A DNA stretch of 64,000 nucleotides, taken from NCBI GenBank assembly GCA_023091665.1, contig JALJCQ010000023.1:62001-126000 (forward strand), in the 5' to 3' direction. The position numbers were made by a program, and so were the translations under genes. The notes below the pieces were generated by a model. That model had not been told where the DNA came from. It worked only from the letters and a program-made list of their open reading frames with translations, and made no database searches. Positions 43,623-53,396 of this stretch are shown here, one piece after another. This DNA comes from Pythium myriotylum (Eukaryota > Oomycota > Peronosporomycetes > Pythiales > Pythiaceae). Position 1 is the stretch's first letter; each line of letters opens with the position of its first letter.

Positions 43623-45071
43623 ATGAACGGTCCCTCTTCCCCGACATTCTGCCGTCCCCAACACCTCGACCGGGAGCGTCTGCGACGACTCGTGGCGAGC
43701 AATGAATTTGACGATGTGTGCTACCACGAAGCCGTTGTGGTTGCCGAAGGGAGAGCAGCACCAGCGTTCAAGTTGCTTGCAGTGACCAGCGACGCACTGC
43801 TGCTATTTGTCTTGGGCAGTGGCGGAGGTGGCAGCGCCTCGCCGTCGGGGATCCCCTCAATGTCGCACTCGCGTATTCCGTTCCGCACAATCGCACGAGT
43901 CGAACGTGTGTCACCCGCCCAAACAAGGCACCGGGGTATGATGATCCACGCCAACAGTGAGCTATTCGAAATCGCTGTCATAGCGAGCATCGAGTCTTCT
44001 CAAAAGAGAGTGTTCATCGCAACATTCGAACCAAGTTCACGAGCATTCTTCTACATCACGCGCGCAAAGCAGCTTGAGTTCCAGAAAGAAATCCTGTCAA
44101 TGGGAGTCAACTGCCACTTGGCCACAGGAGACTTGAGCGATCTCCTCGACGATCTGCTGCGTGAGTTCGTAGAGCGCGACGATCTAAATAGTCGCTGCGA
44201 ATTGCTTGACGAGCTCGCGATGGCGTCGACATGCAACCAAACTCTCCAGAAGCTTTGCTTTCAGGACCAGAATCGTTTGACATCGGCCGTGGAGATTGGC
44301 CATGTTGTGGACGGGCTTCCCGGATTCCTACTTGATGAGATTGCTCGAGCCTCTACCGCTGTCCGCTCTTCGTCCGAAGCACTCCTGAGGTATCATCTGA
44401 GCCTCGCACAGCTACTTCATCGCCTCCTCTTCGGCGGCCACTGGGTGCCAGAACGGCTGCGGTTCTTCCTGCACACACCTCTCGATTCCTGGCTACGAAC
44501 CCTAACATTTATCCCAAAAATCACACAGGCTCTCAAAACAGATTCTTGGCGATCTGATTGTGAAGACCTCGTCGACCTCCAAGCCGCGCTCGTTCTCGAG
44601 TTACAGCTCCTCCAGGAAGAGGCTTCATTAGTGGATCAGCGGGGTGATGTAGTTACACTCTCCTTGCTTTCCGGGCAGCACGATGAATGGATTGCAAAGC
44701 TCTTCAAGCGGGTTGCTGTGCTCTTGTCGCGAACTCCAAGAGAGCATGAACTAGCTGCTGCAAATGGAGGGTCTTCATGGTCCCTGTCGTTGTGGAGGGC
44801 AACATCTCTGCTTTTCGAACTTTTGCAGATTTCGAGCGTGAAATTCTCTGGTGAACTTGCTTCTATGCTACGGCGACATCGACGCGATTACCTGGAGTGA
44901 GTGGTTGTGCACAGACGTACACCCTACTGTCTGTGAAATTGCTAATCGTGTTCATTCGACAGTCTCTACATACGAAACCCTAGGTTTGGTCGCATTCTCG
45001 AATCTAGCACCTTATCTCACCTCGTCCTTGTCGCAAGCGACTTACTGGAGATCCTAGACCTCCTGACGTAG
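43623..45071 (+). CDS. C12orf56-like protein (DUF4549-type)
   Basis: Exons 43623-44893 and 44963-45071 give 459 aa, with a 69-nt intron. The N-terminal part resembles the PH-like start of C12orf56 (RLRRLVASNEFDDVCYHEAV, FKLLAVTSDALLLFVL, IPFRTIARVERV). The helical C-terminal half ends LASMLRRHRRDYLDLYIRNP, then LSHLVLVASDLLEILDLL, close to the human protein's end. Its function is unknown in any organism as far as I know. Its stop codon is only 2 bp from the stop of the convergent CCDC40 gene. Confidence 0.65.
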
Positions 45072-45073
45072 TT

Positions 45074-47824
45074 CTACAGTGGTGGTTCATCTGCGAGCAT
45101 TGCTACTCTCGAAAGGACCTCCACTAGGTGCGGGCATTGCGCCTGTAGTTGCTGTATGATTTCTTTAACATGCTTCACGGTATCCTGCGCCTGGTGGAGA
45201 TCGTCGGCGGCTTTGGCGTCATCCGTTGCGGCGGAGCTACCAGGACTGACCGATTGGGATTTTTTGATTGCCTCAAAGCGCTTGAGAAGCCGCAGCTTGC
45301 GTGACTCAGCGTCTATATAACGCTGCTTCTCATAAAGCGAGTCATTGATCAGCTTTTGAAGACTGACACCTCGTTCTTCATCAACCTTGAGTTCTGCCAT
45401 TGATTTTTCGAGCTGAAAAGAGACGTCCTCGCAACTGACCATCTTCTTTTTAATAGCCTTGTCCAGCATAGTGATCTCTTTTTCAGTCTTTCGCAAATTG
45501 TTCTGGAGGGTCGACACTTTGGTCGTCAATGAAGCATACGTTAGCTCAGCATCTTTTTTACTGCGGCCACGCATTGCAATGATGTCGCGCTTGAGAATAG
45601 CCTGTTCCATGTCCTGTAGCATTTGCTCTTGACTGCGCTGGAGGGCCTCTAGTCGCAGGCGCATACGGTGAATTTCTTTTTCCATGGCACGCGCTTCAGC
45701 TTGTCCGACCTCGGGGTCAAGTGCTGCCTGAGTCTCCTTTTCTAGCTGAATCTTCTTCTCCCACAACATGATCTGCCGCTCTACCTCCACGATTTTGTCC
45801 AACACGTCTTGTTTCTCGACTTTAAGCTGGCTAGCTTGGCGCTCCATCATGATCGATTCTGCTTCCAGTTCCTTGAGCTCACGTCGAAACTCAATCTCTA
45901 ATCCGTGGTTGGTATTGAGAAGCTCCTCGTGGCGGGAACTGTTCTTAGAAATAAGCTCGTTTAGCTTAACAGTATCGCTATGCATGGTGTTCATGTTGGC
46001 ATGCAGCTCCTTAATATCTTTCTTCATCTTCTCAAAATCGTTCTGCAGTCGCAACTGCTTCTGCTCCAAAACGCTCGTCTTGCTCTTCAGCTCCTGATTA
46101 CGCTCACTGATATCTTGTGAGTCAGCCGAAACATTCACTAATGCGGTTTGCGTCTGAAGCCAATCTTTTTGTTTCTCCAGATTTCTGGTGCGGACTTGGG
46201 CTGTTTCTTTGGTTAGATTCTTGATCATGGCCTCCAGTGGCCCAGTGTTCTCGTCCTCCAGTTTTGATACGAGCTGTTCGTATTTCTTGTTGAGACGATC
46301 AAGGCGAAGCATCTTCTTCTCTATTTCGTCGTTGCGCTGTCGAATTTCAAGCTCCATTTTCTCAACTTGAATGTCGTCGTTCTTGAGCTCACTCACTATT
46401 TTGTCATGTGTCTCATCAAGCTGAGCAGTATGAGCCTCCACGTTAAGAATATCGACACTAACGCGAGCCATTTCGTTCTTCAAGTTTGCGAGCGCGATTT
46501 CTTTCTCGTGAATGATTGCCTGAACTTTCTGCGCCTCTTTCGTAAGGTTATTTGCAGCTTTGTTCACAGTGGTTTGGGTGTTCTTCTGTGCACCAATCTG
46601 ATCTTCGAGCACGTGGCGTTCACGTTGCGTGGTCTCCAAGTGTTGCTGCACCTGTGTCGTGTCCATTTCAAGTCGCTTTCCATCAGAGTTGACTTTTGCT
46701 GTTTGAGCCTCGGTTTGCTTCAATGACTTGTTCAGCATTTCGTATCGCTCTGCGAGCCTTTCTTGCTCTTGATGAAGTGAGGAGATCTGTTCCTCCACAT
46801 AGCGAATCTCGTTGTTGAAACGGTCGAGCGTTGCGGTCAGGGTCTCATGGAGAGCCTGAGCCTTCTCGATCGATTGCCGATAGCATCGAACTTCGGCTGC
46901 AATCGTGAGGTCATCCTCTGTAACATTGGAGATGGCTGTTTGAGTAGCCTGTAAAGCCTGGTCACGTTGTTGTAGTCCAATTAGCGAGCTCTTCCATTGC
47001 TGTAACAGCTGCTTCTTTTCGAATGCAACCGCTTCCATTTGCTTGGTCGCTTCCCGCAGCGTATCCTCGGCGGCAAGTGTCTCAAGTTTTTGAGACTTCA
47101 GTTGGGCATTGTGTGTTGCAATCTTTTCGTGTAGAGTCTTGATCTGTTCATTGAGAGAGTCAATGTACAAATCCTGTTTAACCTTGTCCCTCTCCATTGC
47201 TGACATCGTTTCCTCTGCCTTGTGTGCAGCCCTTTGGGTGCGCACGATTTCATTTTTCATCTCTTCGTTGTACTTTTCAACCTGTCGCAATGTTGAGTTC
47301 AAAGCATCCAATTCGCTTTGGGTCTTGTAGAGGTGGCTGCGGTTCTTCTCAACAGCAAGTTTCTTCTGACTCAATGACTCCTTCCACTCATCTAGTTGGT
47401 CTTCAGCCTTGAATCGGTCATCATGTACTGAGTTGAGCTTGCGATGGGAAGCTTCAAGAGCCATCTGTAGCTGTGCGAGTTGCTGTTGGACACCGTAGAG
47501 AGCTACACCAACGTCTTCCCGCTGCTGCTTGACACGACGGAGTTCCTCTTCCTTCTCGCGCAGTTCCAAGCTCACGCGTTCATCGTTCCCAACCAATTGG
47601 TCGTACAAGACCTTCTGGATGCGCTGCATCCGCGTGTGCCGTCCTATGTCAACGATCGTGTGCGTGGAATCGGTCGGCTCCTCGTCCTCCTCGTCCTCGT
47701 CCTCCTCGTTGTCCCGCTCGTCATCCAGCTCTTCTTCCTCTCGATCGTCGTTGGGATCTCGGCTCTTGGGTTCATGGCCCATGGTTGTGCGAGAGCCTCT
47801 CGCAGCCTGCGGCGCTGCCTGCAT
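45074..47824 (-). CDS. CCDC40: CCDC40, axonemal ruler protein
   Basis: A single exon of 916 aa, almost all coiled coil after an acidic N-terminus (runs of Glu/Asp at residues 25-50). Family landmarks include REDVGVALYGVQQQLAQLQM, KKQLLQQWKSSLIGLQQRDQ, ENTGPLEAMIKNLTKET, EVERQIMLWEKKIQLEKETQ and AMEKEIHRMRLRLEAL. With CCDC39, CCDC40 forms the 96-nm ruler on doublet microtubules that sets spacing of inner dynein arms and radial spokes. Its presence implies a motile flagellated stage. A second Met at 47782 (MGHEPKS) is an equally good start. Confidence 0.94.
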   Translation of the reverse strand: MQAAPQAARGSRTTMGHEPKSRDPNDDREEEELDDERDNEEDEDEEDEEPTDSTHTIVDIGRHTRMQRIQKVLYDQLVGNDERVSLELREKEEELRRVKQQREDVGVALYGVQQQLAQLQMALEASHRKLNSVHDDRFKAEDQLDEWKESLSQKKLAVEKNRSHLYKTQSELDALNSTLRQVEKYNEEMKNEIVRTQRAAHKAEETMSAMERDKVKQDLYIDSLNEQIKTLHEKIATHNAQLKSQKLETLAAEDTLREATKQMEAVAFEKKQLLQQWKSSLIGLQQRDQALQATQTAISNVTEDDLTIAAEVRCYRQSIEKAQALHETLTATLDRFNNEIRYVEEQISSLHQEQERLAERYEMLNKSLKQTEAQTAKVNSDGKRLEMDTTQVQQHLETTQRERHVLEDQIGAQKNTQTTVNKAANNLTKEAQKVQAIIHEKEIALANLKNEMARVSVDILNVEAHTAQLDETHDKIVSELKNDDIQVEKMELEIRQRNDEIEKKMLRLDRLNKKYEQLVSKLEDENTGPLEAMIKNLTKETAQVRTRNLEKQKDWLQTQTALVNVSADSQDISERNQELKSKTSVLEQKQLRLQNDFEKMKKDIKELHANMNTMHSDTVKLNELISKNSSRHEELLNTNHGLEIEFRRELKELEAESIMMERQASQLKVEKQDVLDKIVEVERQIMLWEKKIQLEKETQAALDPEVGQAEARAMEKEIHRMRLRLEALQRSQEQMLQDMEQAILKRDIIAMRGRSKKDAELTYASLTTKVSTLQNNLRKTEKEITMLDKAIKKKMVSCEDVSFQLEKSMAELKVDEERGVSLQKLINDSLYEKQRYIDAESRKLRLLKRFEAIKKSQSVSPGSSAATDDAKAADDLHQAQDTVKHVKEIIQQLQAQCPHLVEVLSRVAMLADEPPL

Positions 47825-48251
47825 GTTGCTGCGAATTACGCTCTACCGAGTTTGCGGATTTCTCATTTTGGCACGCTGCCGTTTCGGATCCGAAATAGAC
47901 TCCTCTGCGTCCACAGTGGTGCACACCACAGTTCTCCGACCGTCCGGCGGCTTGCCGTGGCGCCAGCGCGCAGCAGTAGGTGACATGTCGCGGCGCATTC
48001 TTCTCGGTCGAGCCTTGCTGGTTCAGTGCGGACAGGACCACAAGAGCCAATCAGCAGCTCCGAATCAGCATAATCTATCAAAAGAAGGTGAGCTTGAAGG
48101 GATGAGAAGCAAAACACGTCGTTCGGAGTCGACATCGTCAGTCCGCTTTCGAGCAGTCAGTAAGTCAGTACGACGCCACAGACGGGGAAGTTGGAGGCGA
48201 GAACTCGCAGCGCGAGCAGCACGGCGCGAACGAACGACAGGGCCGCGCGAG
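47825..48251. other. 427-bp gap between CCDC40 and the RA-PH-RGS gene
   Basis: The gap holds the promoter of CCDC40 and the upstream region of the next gene. The frame of the downstream gene is open across it (Met candidates near 48102), but composition is Arg-rich and repetitive, so I treat it as leader. No other gene is visible. Confidence 0.5.
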
Positions 48252-50535
48252 ATGGAGGTGCATCTGCCTCTAGACGCTCTGGCGCCGGCGAGCGCCAGGC
48301 AGAGCAGCGACAGCGCCAGCGACGGCCGCAGCGCGACGCTCTACGCGCCACCGCCACGTCACCCGACCGAGAACGCCGCGGCGGTCCATACCAAGGGCAC
48401 GATGACCAACAGCAGCAGCGAGCACGAGCGACCCAGCGCAGGCGACGAGATCGTCGACGTTGACCTTACGGCCGCGATCGAAGAGGACGACGAGCAGAAT
48501 GTGACCGAAGACGAAGACGATGTCACCGTCTCAGCCACAGACGTCCAGATTCAGCACCTGATGCCGGCCGAGATGAAGATCGTACGGAGTGCGAGTAGCA
48601 GCAGTCGGGCGAGGCCGCCACCCCCGTCCCCCATGCTGCTTGGGCGCAATGACAGCGCCCAGAGTATCAGCTCGAACTCGGCCCCGACGACTTCCGAAAG
48701 GAAGCGAAGCCACCCTGGTCGTGTGGGGAAACCTCCCACAGACGAGCGGACGGGTTTTGCGCGTATTTATTTCGAGAATCAAAGCTTTACGTCGTCAACA
48801 GTCTTCAAGCTCACGGCGACGACAACGGTCTTGGAGGTCAGAGGTGTTAGCTAACCTTAATAGGGCTGTCTTGACGCGAGTCTACTGCCTGTGCAGGTTC
48901 GCAAATCGATGGCAAACAAAATCAAGATACCAATGGCCGAGTTTGGTTACTACGTCATTGTAGTTGTGTACCCCAGTGATACAAATGGTAAGAAGGAGTC
49001 GCGCTAAGTGGTCTTTGGGGGATGGACCACTCACAGAAATCTGGCATCAGCCCGGTCTCTCTCCGGCAGAACTTTGCAGGATGACGAGCTCATACTTCCT
49101 ATCGTGGAAAAGCTCAACCGTGTTCGTTCAACAGCTCCGGATGGTGATGATTCACTTGGCCCCTTGCGTCCTAAAGCAAAGCACCGCTCTCGCCCACCGT
49201 TGAAATTTATTTTGAAGGTATGTGTCGGACTGAGCCAGACGTCTGTTCAGCATTATACTTATTGGTGGGGAGCAGGATGTACGTGGAGCGCCACTCGACT
49301 TAGAAGAGGAGTATACGAAGAAGGAGTCATCAGAGTCGCCTGGCCTCGTATTCCCAGCTTTTCTCGGAAAAGTCTGTGATTTCCTTACACGATCTCAAGT
49401 GCTGTTGTTTACTAACCTCTGTGTGCTCAGGGGGTTCGCTCTGGTTATTTGCAAAAGGCAAGTGTCAAGGATCCCAATGTGTGGCGGAGGCGATGGTTCG
49501 TAATCAAGGTACGGCAGTGTGTTTGATGGAAACGTTGTTTGTATCTCACCGCTCGTCGTACTTCTCAGGATGATCAACTGCTGTATTGTAAGTCGGCAAC
49601 GAATCAACGCGACGTGACGACGATAAGTCTCTTGAGCGCGTATCTAACGAAGGCGCGTCCTGAAGTGGTGCGCATTAGTTTTCTTTGAATACTGATTATG
49701 CCGCGATGATAACGAGTTCCTTGGCAAGCAGAAGGTCTCGTTCTCGTTCGAGCTGCGAACACCTCGAAGAATTTACCAAGTAAGTCCATGATCGCAGTGT
49801 CCAAGTCTTTTCTTGCACTACTGACACATCCGTCTAGCTGTGTGCGAACAGTAAAGAAGACATGGTAGCGTGGATACATGCGCTGCACGTCCAGATTGGA
49901 ATTGCAAGCGAGAACCACCGCCTGTATGAAGCCGAGATTATCATCACTGAAGATGTATGACAATCTCCGATTGATCGCTACTGAAGCAAACTGACAGTAT
50001 CCTCTCTTTGCAGGCTGTAACCAGAAACGAAGAAGAAGAGGCGATAAGTAGCCCGCTTTCCGAACCATCTCTTCTCCAACGTGTCCTCGCTCGGGAAGAC
50101 CTACTCAAGCAGTTCCGAGATTTTTCATATAGTATTGGGGCTCAGAAGCTGCTTGACACATGGATCGAGTGCGAACTGTTCCGAAGAAACTGTATTGAGA
50201 GAGAGAATGGTGTTCTCGACAGCAAAGCTGTGAAGCGATCACCGAGGGACGAGTGGGAACATCTAAAAGCTATTGTTCGAGCGACCGAAGGACTTCCTTT
50301 GATTCACTCCGATGAAATTGCCCAGCTCCGCCAATCTTTCCAATCCGAGCAGCTCAGCCGAAGATTGAGTATCGCACTCCATTCCGATTCAAACTCCGAG
50401 TATCCTCGTGTCGAGCTAATTGCTTCCGTACACCAAAAGATCTTCGAAGCTATCGAGAACGGCCCGTTCAAGATGTTCCTCATTCGTAAAGGATACCGCC
50501 TGTTGCTCGAGCGCGTCTTAGGACGCATCGTGTGA
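48252..50535 (+). CDS. RA/UBL-PH-RGS multidomain signalling protein
   Basis: Nine exons: 48252-48836, 48897-48987, 49051-49217, 49276-49371, 49431-49508, 49569-49667, 49732-49779, 49838-49954 and 50014-50535. They encode 600 aa. An acidic, Ser/Pro-rich N-terminus is followed by a ubiquitin-like RA segment (FENQSFTSSTVFKLTATTTV, then ILPIVEKLNR). The PH domain is at about 325-430 (RSGYLQKASVKDPNVWRRRW, then LCANSKEDMVAWIHALHVQ). The C-terminal 130 residues resemble an RGS domain (LLKQFRDFSYSIGAQKLLDT, ending PFKMFLIRKGYRLLLERVL). RA-PH pairs occur in GRB7 and RIAM; adding an RGS end would tie a small-GTPase input to G-alpha control. The acceptor of exon 7 may instead be at 49717. Confidence 0.8.
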
Positions 50536-50598
50536 GCAATATCCCGCGCCAACTTGAGTAGAAGTATATTACGGAGTTCGCGTCAAGCACCTAGAGAA

Positions 50599-51368
50599 TC
50601 AGGTTTTGCGCCGAGTCATATGATCGTAAATCACCACTTGCAAGTATTCTTTTGTCTTGATCTCTGTTCGGGTGGAGTTATCGCCCGGGTTTGCCTTCGG
50701 GTCCACATTAACTACCTTTCGATCGCGTTTGTTTTTGAAAAGCAGGCCGGTCTCGCTGTCTGCGATGACCTGAAAATTTGGTGTAGAGTTAGAAGTCGAC
50801 GTTTGTGTCTCCCAGTTGTAGTAACTCAAGTCGGTGGGCTTCGGCAGCAGCTTTTTCTTGCGTTCAAAGTACGGCTCAAAGGGCTCTGCCCTCAACCGGA
50901 ACGCGTAGTCAATGTAACCGCTGATCTCTTGTCCTTTACTGTTTTTGTCGCGGATGAAAATGATACACTACAAGCCGGGCAAGTCAGCTTGTCTCTAGTC
51001 ATAAAGCGCTACAGGTTGAAACGTACAGTCAGCTTCCCATTCCTCACTAAATCTTCGCGGCTCGCTAAACCAGCCAAGAGCGGAAACTGGGACAAATCCT
51101 TCCCGGCGCTGGCTAATGGCTTTGGAACATTGGTCTTCTGGGAGTTCCGCTCACGCTCGGCACGCTTTCGAGCCTCGAAGTCTTCGCGGCGAAGAGTTTC
51201 TCCGGACCCACGATATCCCAACTCTACAAGTTGCCTCGCAAGCTCCTCATCTTCCAAGTAGAAGAGATCAGTCTCTGTTAGCTGTGAGTCGAGGTAGTCT
51301 TCATATGTGGCAAACTGGTCCAAGGACTCATGTCCGTAATCGAAATCTTGTGGCTCATGGTCTGCCAT
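50599..51368 (-). CDS. CFAP299: CFAP299 (C4orf22-type) cilia-associated protein
   Basis: Exons (minus strand) 51027-51368 and 50599-50967 give 236 aa (human 233), with a 59-nt intron. It is highly conserved throughout: QFATYEDYLDSQLTETDLFY, LARQLVELGYRGSGETLRRE, QEISGYIDYAFRL, RKKKLLPKPTDLSYYNW, PNFQVIADSETGLLFKNKRD and VVIYDHMTRRK. CFAP299 is restricted to ciliated organisms and is linked to spermatogenesis in mammals; its biochemical role is not settled. Confidence 0.96.
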
Positions 51369-51592
51369 AGCGACTGCCCACGAAGAGTTGAACTGTCATA
51401 GAGTCGTTGCACACAGAAGCTAAATTTATGGGTTATGACAACCACTCACACTAGAGAGGCTAGTCAGATAAACTGAAGTCTGCCTCGCTCTCACTGAGCG
51501 AGGCATGGTTGCCGGTGGTGTTCGAATCTGCCAAGGTTCGACGGTGGCACTCTGGGGAGCGGATTGAATCGATTCGTGTGCGCGCATCTTTA

Positions 51593-52764
51593 CTAAATCC
51601 CGCTTGTTCTTATGGTGCTAACGTTAGCATCAACCGTCTCAACAGCACTCAGTGTTCGAAGGGCTAACTGGCCGGTACCTTGTTGGCGTTGCTTTATGCT
51701 GCTGAATCTGCTCTGGTCCCGATGGAGTTGATTCTTGATAAATCTTTTCCCATCGCTAGCGACTCGTAACATTGCAGATATAGGACACTCAATAGCTGAG
51801 CCCTCGCTTGGTGTCTTGTCTGAACGAAGGGCCAAAGCACTTGTAGTGGCTGTGAGGGCCTGAATGTTGCGACTATATCGCCCGAGCAGAAGACTGAGTG
51901 CGGACAGCTCTTTTCGCCGGATGGAAATCTTTGCCTTAGTCGCGATAAATGAGGATGCTTCAAATATGTTGGCATCCTCGAGAATTTTAAAAACTGGGGA
52001 GGTACCTGTAGCTCTTGGACTTGATCGTCGCTGTCTACAGGATGTCAGGAATGGTACGTGCCATATCTGTACTTGTTTACCTTGGTAAGTGTAGCTCTCG
52101 TGAAGCCAACCAACCCGCAAACGAAAGTCTACGGGATATAATTTGACCGAATTCATACTCTAATTGAACTCAATGATGCGCGAACTCACGGTCAGGGGTC
52201 TCGGCGAGAGCGATTCTAATAATGTGATCAGTCCAAGTTGTGTAGTCAACCGTAACACATTTGTTGGACGAACCTTAATGCACGGAGCTCTTCTCCACTG
52301 CACTGCGCCCCCTCGCGCAACTTCGTTCACGCATTACTAGTGTCGGCTAACGTTTGGGTCTCTCGTGGTCATGACTTACTGTATTGATGTGGTCTCGAAG
52401 CGAGGATACCTCAGAAGCGATAGCTGATCGTATCCGTTGTGCTTCTCGAATTTGCCCCAGGAGCCTCAGCTGACGAAAGCACGGAGATTTGAGTAAGCAA
52501 AGGCACCACTAGCAGCTGACTTGGAGCTCACCTTGGACGACAGTGCTCGTACGTGCTCCCGGTGCTCCGCTTCGACCTGTGCTGTGAGCGTCTGCAGCGT
52601 AACCGAGAGGGCTTGCGCGCGCCGCGTCTCTTCCGCCCGCACACGCGCTGCCTCCTGGCAAGATCACATGCGCATCAGTGTGCTGTCCACATTCCAGCTC
52701 TACCAGCTGCTCGCACGTCCAGCGCCGCCTCTAGCGCGTCCAGCATTAACAGCACTTCGCTCAT
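51593..52764 (-). CDS. small coiled-coil protein (unassigned)
   Basis: Eight short exons (minus strand) can be joined in frame: 52717-52764, 52532-52654, 52380-52469, 52275-52303, 52190-52215, 52081-52128, 52006-52034 and 51593-51928, giving 242 aa. The first two exons form a strong coiled coil (LLMLDALEAALD, then RVRAEETRRAQALSVTLQ and VEAEHREHVRALSSK), continued by LRLLGQIREAQRIRSAIASE. The last exon starts with another helix (ISIRRKELSALSLLLGRYSR). The 26-29 nt exons and one 46-nt intron make the middle uncertain. I recognise no family; cytoskeletal or kinetochore small subunits have this look. Confidence 0.55.
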
Positions 52765-52892
52765 CGTTTCTTCAACAGTGTCCGCTTCAACTCCGCATAT
52801 CCAGAGTGATGGTCCGTACCTTGCAAATCACATGATCGAAACCGAAAGGTTGGTCTACTGACTCCCTCATTTGACGAGACCCCAAGCGCCAC

Positions 52893-53183
52893 ATGAACCT
52901 CAACTGTGTGAACGCGCGTGCGCGCACGCTGGCCGAGTCGCATCTCGAGGCCGCCTCGAAGGAGGTGGAGCAAGCCTTCCAGAAGATCCAGCTTAAAGAC
53001 TCCAAGTCCAGCGCAATCGAGCGCTCCATCGAAGAGACCAAGCAGCGCTCCGCAGCGGAACGAGCCGCTCACATCGAGTGGCTTCTCGCCCGTAAGAATC
53101 GCCTCGAGGCCGAGCTCCAAGCCATTGACAGCGAGCTGACCGAGAAGAGACTTTTTTTGCAAGAGCGGACTCGGCTAGAGTAG
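52893..53183 (+). CDS. short coiled-coil protein (unassigned, 3' end uncertain)
   Basis: As a single exon the ORF encodes 96 aa, a continuous charged coiled coil (ARTLAESHLEAASKEVEQAF, then RKNRLEAELQAIDSELTEKR). A strong donor-like GTAAGA at 53092, a branch-like CTGAC at about 53139 and a T7 run (53152-53158) before the AG at 53175-53176 make an alternative intron possible. That splice would join the N-terminal coil to an open stretch NIWWSNYMTAEDGG and VNHVDGKIPLDPLKDQQ, and then a third exon after 53368. It starts 128 bp from the divergent gene on the minus strand. No function is assigned. Confidence 0.5.
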   Translation: MNLNCVNARARTLAESHLEAASKEVEQAFQKIQLKDSKSSAIERSIEETKQRSAAERAAHIEWLLARKNRLEAELQAIDSELTEKRLFLQERTRLE

Positions 53184-53396
53184 GAAATATCTGGTGGTCC
53201 AACTACATGACCGCTGAAGACGGAGGTCTTTATCTGGTTAATCACGTAGATGGCAAAATCCCTCTGGACCCCTTGAAGGATCAACAGGGTGAGCTACCTA
53301 TTCCTACTTACAGCTGACAACATACATCTCACATGACTCGCGCGCATTCCTACGTGACACGCTCAGCCGCCGTCAAAGCCGAAAGGCTCGCGGTGA

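Noticed and set aside
47529..48240. Long plus-strand ORF with Ser-rich runs antisense to the 5' end of CCDC40
   Set aside because: The Ser/Arg runs are the complement of the Glu/Asp-rich N-terminus of CCDC40; only the part after about 48252 matches a real gene.
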